From NCBI GenBank assembly GCA_027858355.1, contig JAQICW010000379.1:1-7554 (forward strand): 7,554 bases of DNA, read 5' to 3'. A program made the translations under genes and the position numbers. The notes below the pieces were generated by a model. That model saw only the letters and a list, made by a program, of their open reading frames with translations. It had not been told where the DNA came from and searched no databases. The DNA is from Desulfobacula sp. (GTDB lineage Bacteria; Desulfobacterota; Desulfobacteria; Desulfobacterales; Desulfobacteraceae). Positions within the stretch are counted from its first letter, which is position 1; every line of letters starts with the position of its first letter. Shown here in pieces: positions 1 through 6,098 of this stretch.

Positions 1-41
1 TTGTCACGATAGGCTCAATAAAGGTAAAGAGTTTATTTTTA

Positions 42-47
42 TATATT
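42..47 (+). promoter_or_regulatory. Possible -10 element of the AOR operon
   Basis: The leader in front of the first gene contains TATATT, which matches the bacterial -10 consensus at five of six positions and lies 24 bases before the start codon. No convincing -35 box sits 16-18 bases upstream, so either an activator is needed or this is a chance match in an AT-rich leader. Bases 1-71 hold no recognisable gene, and the window starts too close to show whether a further upstream gene belongs to the operon. Confidence 0.25.
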
Positions 48-71
48 AATCCTTAACAAAGGAGGGTCACT

Positions 72-335
72 ATGGCAGTAGATACCAATAAGTTGTCAAG
101 TGCCGAAAGTCTGAGTAAAACCAGAACCTACGGTAAGTTTAGATGCCATAATCCAACCTGTATGGGCAGGCTGGAGCCTAAGCCGGGTGACAAACATGTG
201 AAATGTCCGGTTTGTACGTGTGAATTCCGTGTTGCATGGATTCGCCCTGATTTTCCAAGAATCCGTGGGCCTGTCTGGGAAGTGAACAAAAAACTTGCCG
301 ATGCAGCATTTAAAAAGAAGATGGAGGGTAAATAA
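72..335 (+). CDS. Small zinc-ribbon protein, first gene of the AOR operon
   Basis: An 87-residue protein of unknown function. Visible features: a polar N-terminus of about 20 residues, then a Cys4 ribbon C25-x4-C30 ... C45-P-V-C48 with an extra C50, an aromatic, Pro-rich stretch (residues 56-69) and a Lys-rich tail. The spacing fits a zinc ribbon. A rubredoxin-like iron site is possible but less likely, because the usual CxxCG knuckles are missing. No signal peptide or membrane segment is visible, so it should be cytoplasmic. The start is well supported by GGAGGG at 61-66, five bases before the ATG. The stop is one base before the AOR start, and the AOR ribosome site (323-328) lies inside this gene, so the two are probably translationally coupled. 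Inferred roles are a small subunit, a maturation or metal-delivery factor, or a regulator of the AOR enzyme. I do not recognise a named family. Confidence 0.85.
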   Translation: MAVDTNKLSSAESLSKTRTYGKFRCHNPTCMGRLEPKPGDKHVKCPVCTCEFRVAWIRPDFPRIRGPVWEVNKKLADAAFKKKMEGK

Positions 336-336
336 T

Positions 337-2277
337 ATGGCGTTGGATAGAAAAATAGCATATATTGACCTTGCCACCGGAGAGATAGAGGTCAAACCGA
401 TTCCTCTTGATGTCAGAAGAAAATTCCTCGGTGGTCGGGGTCTTGATGCTTATCTGTTACTGAATCATTCTAAAAAAGGTTGTGATCCGCTGGGACCGGA
501 TAACCCGTTGATCGTCAGCGGCGGTATCCTCACAGCTACCTGTGCATCTGCAACGGCAAGAACCCATGTCATGGCAAAATCCCCATTAACAGGGCTTTTG
601 GGTTCCTGTAATATGGGCGGATTTTTTGCGCCTGAAATGGCCTGGGCCGGGTTTCATCACCTGGTGATCAAGGGAAAGGCTGAAAAACCCAGTTATATTT
701 ATATTCACAATGGTGAAATCCAAATTCGTGATGCAAAAGATATCTGGGGAAAAACCACCACAGATGCACAATGGGCCATCAGGGATGAGTTAAATGACCA
801 GGAAGTAAAATCCCTTGTGATAGGACCTGCCGGTGAAAATCTTGTGGCATTTGCAAATGTCATGACAGGGATTAAAAATGCCGGCGGCAGAACGGGAATG
901 GGTGCGGTCATGGGTTCTAAAAATCTTAAGGCAATTGCCTGCAGGGGAACCATGGATATCAAGATTGCCCATCCTGTGGAAGCCCTTGAGTACAACAAAC
1001 ATTTTATTGATCAGATTACATCTGCAAAGGTAAACAAGACCCAGGGGACCTTGGGAACACCTTTTATCTGGGGTGCGACCAACTCATGGGGCGGGGTCAG
1101 AACCCGTAATTTCCAGTACAACCAGTGTGAATATGCAGATGATATAGAACCGGAAGCAATTGACGAGATCTGCGAAGATACAATGGGACCATATCACATG
1201 GCAGGCTGTTTCGGGTGCCAGGTTCATTGCCGTGCTCAGTACAGAATTCCTTCCGGCCCTTTAAAGGGCAAATACGATGAAGGGCCTGAGTATACATCCC
1301 AGGGAGCGTTTGGCGGTGAAACAGATACGCCAAGGGCTGAAACAGTTCTTGTTGGGAACCATCTTGTTGATCAATATGGTATGGATAACCTTGAAACCGG
1401 TTCTTTGATTTCATGGGCCATGGAGCTTAACGAAAAAGGAATTATTTCAAGCAAATATACAGATGGACTGGATCTTCGGTTTGGCAACGATGAAGCTGTT
1501 CTTGAAATGATTGAGCGCATTTGCTTTAGAAAAGGTAAAGTTGCTGATGCCCTTGCAAATGGTGGTATTCCTGCTTCTAAAACCTTTGGCAAAAATTCCT
1601 TTGATTATCTCATCCAGGTAAAAGGAATGAGCAACCTTCATTCCGATGAAAGAGCCACTCCGGGACTGGCATTGAACATCGCAACCTCTTCCAGGGGCTC
1701 GGATCATTTAAGAAGCCGTCCGGCAATTGATCTCTATCATCTACCTGAAAAAGTGTTAAGAAAAATATATTCCAGCCCCATCCCCTATGAAGGGCCGTTG
1801 TCTTCCGAGCATACAGAATACATTGGAAAACCATGGCAGGTCTTCTGGCAGGAAAACTGCTATATGGGTGTAGACTGTCTGGGTATCTGCAAATACCACA
1901 CAACCTTTCTTGGTGCGACATTGCCAAACTTTGAAGACTGGCCAAAAGTGTTGTATTACAATACCGGGCTTGAATTCACACCGGAAGAGCTGTGGGAAAT
2001 TGCAGAACGCTGCAACATGGTAGAAAGACTTTTTAACTTAAGGGAAGGTTTGACAAGAGATGATCTTGAAAAAGGCGATATGATCAATCATCGTTATTTT
2101 GACGAGCCCACAAGAAGAGGGGCGCCTGATGTTGTCGGAACAACAATCGACAGGGAAAAATTCAGCACAATGATTGATGAATTCTATGAGCACAAAGGTC
2201 TTGATCAAAAAGGCAAACCAAAACCAAAAACCCTGAAACGGCTTGGGCTGGCAAATGAGCCATCCCATATGCTGTAA
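337..2277 (+). CDS. Aldehyde:ferredoxin oxidoreductase (AOR) family tungsten/molybdopterin enzyme
   Basis: A 646-residue protein, the usual length for cytoplasmic AOR-family enzymes, which carry a bis-pterin tungsten (or molybdenum) cofactor and one [4Fe-4S] cluster and oxidise aldehydes or reduce acids and related carbonyl compounds. The N-terminal domain shows the family pattern (LGGRGLDAYLL, the SPLTG segment, GPAGEN and MGSKNLKAIA). Cluster ligands are C291-x2-C294-x3-C298 plus C518. The two pterin-binding DxxG(L/I/M)(D/C) motifs are D345-QYGM-D350 and D513-CLGI-C518. H457 lies where the active-site histidine of Pyrococcus furiosus AOR falls. The GPEYE motif reads GPEYT, so a conserved active-site Glu is T320 here. 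I chose the ATG at 337 (MALDRK) because GGAGGG at 323-328 is well spaced and the family N-terminus begins there. An in-frame ATG at 295 would add 14 atypical residues inside the upstream gene. It is followed by its ferredoxin subunit after 21 bases. The substrate cannot be read from sequence; no benzoyl-CoA reductase partners are in view. Confidence 0.93.
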   Translation: MALDRKIAYIDLATGEIEVKPIPLDVRRKFLGGRGLDAYLLLNHSKKGCDPLGPDNPLIVSGGILTATCASATARTHVMAKSPLTGLLGSCNMGGFFAPEMAWAGFHHLVIKGKAEKPSYIYIHNGEIQIRDAKDIWGKTTTDAQWAIRDELNDQEVKSLVIGPAGENLVAFANVMTGIKNAGGRTGMGAVMGSKNLKAIACRGTMDIKIAHPVEALEYNKHFIDQITSAKVNKTQGTLGTPFIWGATNSWGGVRTRNFQYNQCEYADDIEPEAIDEICEDTMGPYHMAGCFGCQVHCRAQYRIPSGPLKGKYDEGPEYTSQGAFGGETDTPRAETVLVGNHLVDQYGMDNLETGSLISWAMELNEKGIISSKYTDGLDLRFGNDEAVLEMIERICFRKGKVADALANGGIPASKTFGKNSFDYLIQVKGMSNLHSDERATPGLALNIATSSRGSDHLRSRPAIDLYHLPEKVLRKIYSSPIPYEGPLSSEHTEYIGKPWQVFWQENCYMGVDCLGICKYHTTFLGATLPNFEDWPKVLYYNTGLEFTPEELWEIAERCNMVERLFNLREGLTRDDLEKGDMINHRYFDEPTRRGAPDVVGTTIDREKFSTMIDEFYEHKGLDQKGKPKPKTLKRLGLANEPSHML

Positions 2278-2298
2278 AAGTTTGAAAGGAGTTATATC

Positions 2299-2799
2299 AT
2301 GAAAACAAAGGATAAAGTCCTTATGATAAACCCTGAAAAATGTACAGGGTGCAGGTTGTGTGAACTGGTATGTGCGGTAAAACATGACGGGGTTTCCAAC
2401 CCTGCCAGAAGCCGCATCAGAGTAATGAAATGGGAAATGGACGGGGTATATATCCCCATGGCCTGCCAGCAGTGCGAGGATGCTCCTTGCATGGGCGTCT
2501 GTCCTGCCAACGCGATTTCCCGCAATGACGAACTTAACAAAATCGAAGTGGATTATGACAAATGTATTGGCTGCCGTTCATGTGTGGCCGTCTGTCCCTT
2601 TGGCGCCATGGGCTTTAACTCCATTGACAGGAAAGTGTTCAAATGTGACCTTTGCGATGGAGATCCTCAGTGCGTAAGATTCTGTGAAGTTAAATGTGTT
2701 GAATATGTGGATGCAGATGATGTTGCCATTCTCAAAAAAAAGGAAGCAGCTAAAAAACTGTACGCAACAAGCCATAAAATTGCGTTGAAAGAAGCCTAG
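2299..2799 (+). CDS. Four-cluster ferredoxin-type electron transfer subunit
   Basis: A 166-residue iron-sulfur protein of the DmsB/HycB/YdhY/BamC-like dicluster ferredoxin superfamily. Sixteen cysteines fall in four groups: C15/18/21/25, C56/59/64/68, C89/92/95/99 and C116/119/125/129, enough for four [4Fe-4S] clusters. An extra C133 follows the last group. The C-terminal 30 residues are Lys/Ala-rich and probably helical. No twin-arginine or other signal is present, so it works in the cytoplasm. Its place right behind the AOR gene indicates that it carries electrons between the AOR active site and a soluble or membrane-bound acceptor. This pairing is known for YdhV/YdhY, BamB/BamC and Aromatoleum-type AOR. 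No flavin subunit for NAD(P) follows, so the final partner is encoded elsewhere. The start is supported by AAAGGAG at 2285-2291. It is the last gene before the terminator hairpin. Confidence 0.92.
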   Translation: MKTKDKVLMINPEKCTGCRLCELVCAVKHDGVSNPARSRIRVMKWEMDGVYIPMACQQCEDAPCMGVCPANAISRNDELNKIEVDYDKCIGCRSCVAVCPFGAMGFNSIDRKVFKCDLCDGDPQCVRFCEVKCVEYVDADDVAILKKKEAAKKLYATSHKIALKEA

Positions 2800-2834
2800 T
2801 GCTATAAAACTTTCATAAGGATTTAAGATAGTTT

Positions 2835-2880
2835 ATACTGCACGTTCCGGCAATAGCCTGGAACGTGCAGTATTGTTTTA
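2835..2880 (+). terminator. Rho-independent terminator of the AOR operon
   Basis: A perfect 14-bp inverted repeat (left arm 2835-2848, right arm 2860-2873, 11-base loop) is followed by a T-rich run, TGTTTTA. It begins 36 bases after the ferredoxin stop codon, where an operon terminator is expected. The base of the stem is AT and the core is GC-rich (CTGCACGTTCC). It ends only about 17-23 bases before the next start codon, so it could also limit read-through into the radical SAM-like gene. Confidence 0.8.
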
Positions 2881-2896
2881 AGGGGTGTTGTAAAAA

Positions 2897-4006
2897 GTGT
2901 ACGAGAATACAAAGAAACTGGTTATTATCACAGGCTATTTCAAAGGGGAAACCTATGGGCTTTTAGGACCCCAGATCATCCCGATTCTATCATCTGGTTT
3001 TGAAAAAGACATATCAAAATTTGACGGGGTGTTATGGAAAGATATTGATGGCCGAATAAGTGAAACCCTTTCCATCCCATGGGATGATACCTGGCTTTCA
3101 AAAGTGGACTGGCAAACCCTTTATGTCTTAAAAAATAAGGCTTTTAAACCCTTGAAAATTACAAGCGCCCAGGTATTGCAGCAGATCGGATGCCAGCATG
3201 CTGCACGCCCCAAAAAAATCTGTATTGACTATCCCTGGATGTTACAAAAGAGGGGGGGACTGCAAAAAAAAGGGGTGAAACCGCCCTTTGTCACCCTGTA
3301 TCAACAAGGGTGCAGTTTTTGTGATGTGGCAAAGGATAAAGGGTATTTAGGAGGGGTGAGGGAAGCGGCATTAAAAGAACAATTGTTGTGTTTGCCAGAG
3401 GATGCTGACGGCAGGAAAATACCCTTTGAGTTGATTAATGAAAGCCCGCTGTTTAAACTTTCAAAGATTTTTAAGCTGTCAGAAGAACTGGCCATTGAAT
3501 TGTCCCAGATCAATCTGACCCTGCGGGCAGACTATCTCATAAAAGGTCTTAAACCGTTGACCGCAGCTTTAGAAATCGCTGAAAAAAAGAATGTTCGCAT
3601 TTTATTGTCTTCCATTGGATTTGAATCCTTTGATGATACAATTTTAAAGAACCTTAACAAAGGCCTTGATCGACAGACAAATCTTGATGCCATCAAGGCC
3701 ATAAGAAAATTAAAATCCAGATACCCGGCCCATTTGGGCTACTTAAAACAAGAAGGAGCCAATCACGGGTTTATCCATCCTACTCCCTGGGACAACAAGG
3801 AAATTTCCCATGAAATCAATAAAACCATCAGTATGTACCAGCTGTCAGCCGATATTTTACCCAATCACAGCACTCCATTGATCATCCATCATGCTTCAGG
3901 TCTTGCAGACTGGATAAGGCAGATTGAAGTAAAAGAAAATATCCAATTCCAGAGAGTCGGCACCACCATTGGGTGGTGGCAGACAAAGGATCAATTTTTG
4001 TTATGA
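2897..4006 (+). CDS. Radical-SAM-like protein with a degenerate cluster motif
   Basis: A 369-residue protein. The middle and C-terminal parts look like a radical SAM barrel: the PPFVTLYQQGCSFCDV segment sits where the cluster loop belongs, followed by RADYLIKGL and the characteristic GFESFDDTILKNLNKG strand-helix, as in cobalamin-type radical SAM proteins. The CxxxCxxC motif, however, reads Y135-x3-C139-x2-C142, so the first cluster-binding cysteine is a tyrosine. The only other nearby upstream cysteines, C99 and C109, are too far away for the normal motif. The first 100 residues occupy the place of a B12-binding domain, but I see no clear DxHxxG motif. The GTG start is supported by AAGGGG at 2879-2885 and by protein-like sequence from the first residue. 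The stop overlaps the transporter start (ATGA), so the two are co-translated. The protein may be a cluster-less or three-ligand variant that no longer does canonical SAM chemistry. Its substrate is unknown. Confidence 0.75.
   Translation: MYENTKKLVIITGYFKGETYGLLGPQIIPILSSGFEKDISKFDGVLWKDIDGRISETLSIPWDDTWLSKVDWQTLYVLKNKAFKPLKITSAQVLQQIGCQHAARPKKICIDYPWMLQKRGGLQKKGVKPPFVTLYQQGCSFCDVAKDKGYLGGVREAALKEQLLCLPEDADGRKIPFELINESPLFKLSKIFKLSEELAIELSQINLTLRADYLIKGLKPLTAALEIAEKKNVRILLSSIGFESFDDTILKNLNKGLDRQTNLDAIKAIRKLKSRYPAHLGYLKQEGANHGFIHPTPWDNKEISHEINKTISMYQLSADILPNHSTPLIIHHASGLADWIRQIEVKENIQFQRVGTTIGWWQTKDQFLL
3961..3978 (+). other. GC-rich hairpin upstream of the transporter start
   Basis: CACCACC and GGTGGTG form a 7-bp stem with a four-base ATTG loop, 25 bases before the transporter ATG and still inside the preceding coding region. 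It is not followed by a T run, so it is not a terminator. It could modulate coupled translation of the transporter or slow mRNA decay. It may equally be a by-product of the Gly-Thr-Thr-Ile-Gly-Trp-Trp codons. Confidence 0.35.
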
Positions 4007-4920
4007 ATATTATCTCAACCATTATCCCAATTTTTATCATCATTTTTTTAGGGTTGTTTGCAAAACAAAAAGGGTTTATCACACAGGATTTTTTACACCA
4101 GGGCAACCGCCTGGTATACTATATTGCCATTCCAGCCATGATCTTTTCTTCCATTTCAAAAGCTGCTTTAAAAACCCAGATGAATTTTGCAGTGATTGCC
4201 ATCACACTGGGTTCTCTGGTTGCTATTATGGCAATTGCCCTGGGAACAGCCCGGTTTTTAAAAATGACAAGACCTTCAAAAGGATCGTTTATTCAATGTT
4301 CATTTCACGGTAATCTTGGTTATATCGGCCTTGCCGTTGCATTCTATTATCTGGGGGACAGCGGATTTGTAAAAGCTGCGATTTTATCAGGGTTTGTGAT
4401 GATACTGCAGAATGTAATGGCAGTCATTATCCTGCAATACCACATGGGGAACAATAAAGATCGTCCAAAGATATTTGATATCATGAAAAAAACCATGGCC
4501 AACCCTGTGATACTTTCAGCCCTGGCAGGCATCTCATTCTCTCTGCTCAATATACCAATGCCCCTTATCCTTGACAGAGCCCTTCAAATTTTAACGGGCA
4601 TGGCCCTGCCCCTGGCTCTTTTGATTATTGGTGCATCTCTTTCTTTTGAAAAATTAAAACCACGGTTTTTAAATGTTCTGATATCCAGTTTTTTAAAGGT
4701 GATGCTTACACCTGCCATTGGATTTGTATTGTTCAAGTTTTTTTCTGTTCACCCAAAAGACTATCTTCCAGGATTGATTCTCCTTGCTTCTCCAACGGCA
4801 ACCCTTACCTATATCATGGCAAAAGAGATCGGGGGGGACCCTGATTATGCAGTGGCAGCCATATCCATCTGTACCATTATTTCAGGTCTGACTTATGGAT
4901 TATGGCTCAGTATAGTATAA
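4003..4920 (+). CDS. AEC (auxin efflux carrier) family transporter
   Basis: A 305-residue inner-membrane protein with about ten hydrophobic segments (near residues 3-19, 36-52, 62-82, 103-117, 122-143, 165-190, 198-218, 225-248, 255-275 and 280-303), the size and topology of the AEC/Mem_trans family. Family features are visible: the Asn-Arg-Leu-Val-Tyr-Tyr entry to helix 2, with the Pro of IAIPAMIF, and the SPTATLTYIMAKEIGGD segment between the last two helices. Bacterial members move malate, malonate and other organic acids or amino acids; the substrate here is not readable. The ATG at 4003 overlaps the upstream TGA (ATGA), and AAGGA at 3985-3989 is a rather distant ribosome site, which fits translational coupling. 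A GTG at 3973 would add ten residues in front of helix 1 and lacks a ribosome site. The gene ends 11 bases from the convergent PLP enzyme gene with no clear terminator between them. Confidence 0.9.
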   Translation: MNIISTIIPIFIIIFLGLFAKQKGFITQDFLHQGNRLVYYIAIPAMIFSSISKAALKTQMNFAVIAITLGSLVAIMAIALGTARFLKMTRPSKGSFIQCSFHGNLGYIGLAVAFYYLGDSGFVKAAILSGFVMILQNVMAVIILQYHMGNNKDRPKIFDIMKKTMANPVILSALAGISFSLLNIPMPLILDRALQILTGMALPLALLIIGASLSFEKLKPRFLNVLISSFLKVMLTPAIGFVLFKFFSVHPKDYLPGLILLASPTATLTYIMAKEIGGDPDYAVAAISICTIISGLTYGLWLSIV

Positions 4921-4931
4921 AACCTTGCAAA

Positions 4932-5876
4932 TCATGATTTCAGGATCATCCCCATGGTTTTGGCATCAATATTACCGCCGCTTAAGATAACTCCGACCTT
5001 TCCCTTTGGCACAATTTTTTTGTTTAAAAGGGCTGCAAGTCCGAGGGCTCCGGAGGGCTCTACCACAAGTTTCATGCGGAAGAATAAAAATTGTACGGCA
5101 TGAATAATATCTTTTTCCGAAACTATTACCATATCGTCAACATTTTCCAATATCAAAGGAAAGGTGATCTTTCCAAGGGATGAGGTTCTTGTGCCATCGG
5201 CAATGGTATCGGGATTTTGAACACTGTGAAGTATCCCCGTCTTAAATGATTTGCAGGCATCATCTGCAAGTTCTGGTTCTACACCAATGACCCTGCAGTC
5301 AGGGTTTTTGCCTTTTGCTGCAATGGCGCAGCCGCTTAAAAGACCTCCGCCACCACACGGGGTTAACAGCATGTCCAGGGGACCAGTCTGGTCAAACAGT
5401 TCCAGGGCAGCAGTTCCCTGGCCTGCAATGACATCCAGGTGGTCAAATGGCGGGATCATTGTCAACCCCTGTTCTTGCTGGATTTTTAATGCAATATCTT
5501 CCCGGTTTTCTCTCTTGAGATCATATTCAACCACAATGGCGCCATACTCTTTTGTTGCAGCAAGTTTTGTTGCTGGTGCGTTTTTTGGCATGACAATGGT
5601 TGTTTCAACATTGAGCATCTTTCCCACAAGGGCAACAGCCTGGGCATGGTTTCCCGAGGAATAAGTGATGACCCCTTTTGATTTTTCCAGGGCACTAAGT
5701 TTTGAAATGCTGTTAAAAGCACCTCTGAACTTGAAGGCGCCTATCTTTTGAAAGTTTTCACACTTTAAGTAGATGTCTGCCCCCACAAGTTTGTTTAAGC
5801 TGCCCGAAGTCATTACAGGGGTATGATTGGCATGGCCCTTTAATCTTTCAGCGGCATTGATAATATGTTGAAACAT
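4932..5876 (-). CDS. PLP fold-type II serine/threonine dehydratase or serine/aspartate racemase
   Basis: A 314-residue cytoplasmic enzyme without the C-terminal ACT domain of biosynthetic IlvA. Landmarks are the PLP lysine K49 in FKFRGAFN, S73-S74-G75-N76-H77, the phosphate-binding loop G175-GGG-G178 and a late SGGN motif. The E200-x3-A204-x-D206 trio matches the Mg/Ca site of eukaryotic-type serine racemase, and S74 occupies the place of its second catalytic serine. TdcB and IlvA usually have Ala there (SAGN). This points to serine racemase, threo-3-hydroxyaspartate ammonia-lyase or aspartate racemase rather than a plain threonine deaminase. These activities overlap within the family, so the substrate (Ser, Thr, hydroxy-Asp) stays open. 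The start is supported by AGGGAGT just upstream on the minus strand and by a promoter at 5912-5940. The gene converges on the AEC transporter and diverges from a proline-racemase-family gene, which fits an amino-acid stereochemistry or degradation locus. Confidence 0.9.
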   Translation of the reverse strand: MFQHIINAAERLKGHANHTPVMTSGSLNKLVGADIYLKCENFQKIGAFKFRGAFNSISKLSALEKSKGVITYSSGNHAQAVALVGKMLNVETTIVMPKNAPATKLAATKEYGAIVVEYDLKRENREDIALKIQQEQGLTMIPPFDHLDVIAGQGTAALELFDQTGPLDMLLTPCGGGGLLSGCAIAAKGKNPDCRVIGVEPELADDACKSFKTGILHSVQNPDTIADGTRTSSLGKITFPLILENVDDMVIVSEKDIIHAVQFLFFRMKLVVEPSGALGLAALLNKKIVPKGKVGVILSGGNIDAKTMGMILKS

Positions 5877-5911
5877 GTATGCACTCCCTAAAATTTATTG
5901 TTTATGGGGTC

Positions 5912-5940
5912 ATTATTTCAGGTTGCAGAAGAGATGTAAA
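5912..5940 (-). promoter_or_regulatory. Sigma-70-type promoter of the PLP enzyme gene
   Basis: On the minus strand, TTTACA (plus 5935-5940) and AATAAT (plus 5912-5917) are separated by exactly 17 bases, and each matches its consensus at five of six positions. Transcription would start near 5905, giving a leader of about 30 bases that contains the ribosome site. It is the best-looking promoter in the window, but has no experimental support. Confidence 0.5.
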
Positions 5941-6098
5941 TATTTTTAGTGTGTAATTTTTTAAAGAATAAAAAATCTTGTGTTTGCTTTAAAAAAATAG
6001 TTAGTTTAACTTAAATATAGTTTTTTTAGGGTAAATATCAGGTTATGCTCTGATGGCAGATAAAATAGCAGTTAAGTAATTTGTTAAGGATTTTTTAA
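5941..6098 (+). promoter_or_regulatory. AT-rich upstream region of the racemase-amidohydrolase operon
   Basis: This non-coding stretch should carry the rightward promoter. TAAAAT at 6061-6066 and TATAGT at 6016-6021 are five-of-six -10 matches, but neither has a good -35 box, which suggests an activator or another sigma factor. Runs of six or seven A or T (around 5959, 5972, 5994 and 6024) may bend the DNA. A short dyad, ATCAG-8-CTGAT at 6037-6054, lies where the -35 of the 6061 candidate would be, a plausible operator position. A second small dyad, AGTTA-3-TAACT, is at 5999-6011. Both dyads are short enough to arise by chance. The ribosome site of the next gene, AAGGA, is at 6086-6090. Confidence 0.35.

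Noticed and set aside
295..336. Upstream in-frame ATG that would lengthen the AOR protein by 14 residues
   Set aside because: The extra residues overlap the zinc-ribbon gene in another frame and do not look like the family N-terminus. The ATG at 337 has a strong ribosome site at the right distance.
1097..1945. Minus-strand open frames of 70-110 codons opposite the AOR gene
   Set aside because: They are His/Cys/Arg-rich mirror frames of the AOR coding sequence, with no domain pattern or ribosome site.
337..2799. BamB-BamC of class II benzoyl-CoA reductase
   Set aside because: Size and gene order fit, but no bamD-I genes are present. The region after the cluster cysteines, where I recall BamB having a tungsten-binding Cys, has no cysteine between C298 and the one near residue 414. 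A general AOR-family call is safer.
3973..4002. GTG start ten codons before the transporter ATG
   Set aside because: It lies within the GGTGGTG arm of a hairpin, lacks a ribosome site and adds polar residues before helix 1. The ATGA overlap start is more natural.
3969..4313. A 114-codon frame overlapping the transporter start in another plus frame
   Set aside because: Its His/Cys/Phe-rich product is an out-of-frame reading of the membrane protein. The AEC frame explains the sequence.
4921..4945. Terminator between the convergent transporter and PLP genes
   Set aside because: Only a 10-base palindrome (AATCATGATT at 4930-4939) is present, with too short a stem and no T run. It overlaps the PLP gene stop codon.
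5251..5664. A 137-codon plus-strand open frame inside the PLP enzyme gene
   Set aside because: It is antisense to a strongly conserved enzyme, and its composition (Ser/Pro/Ala-rich, no motif) is that of a mirror frame. There is no ribosome site.
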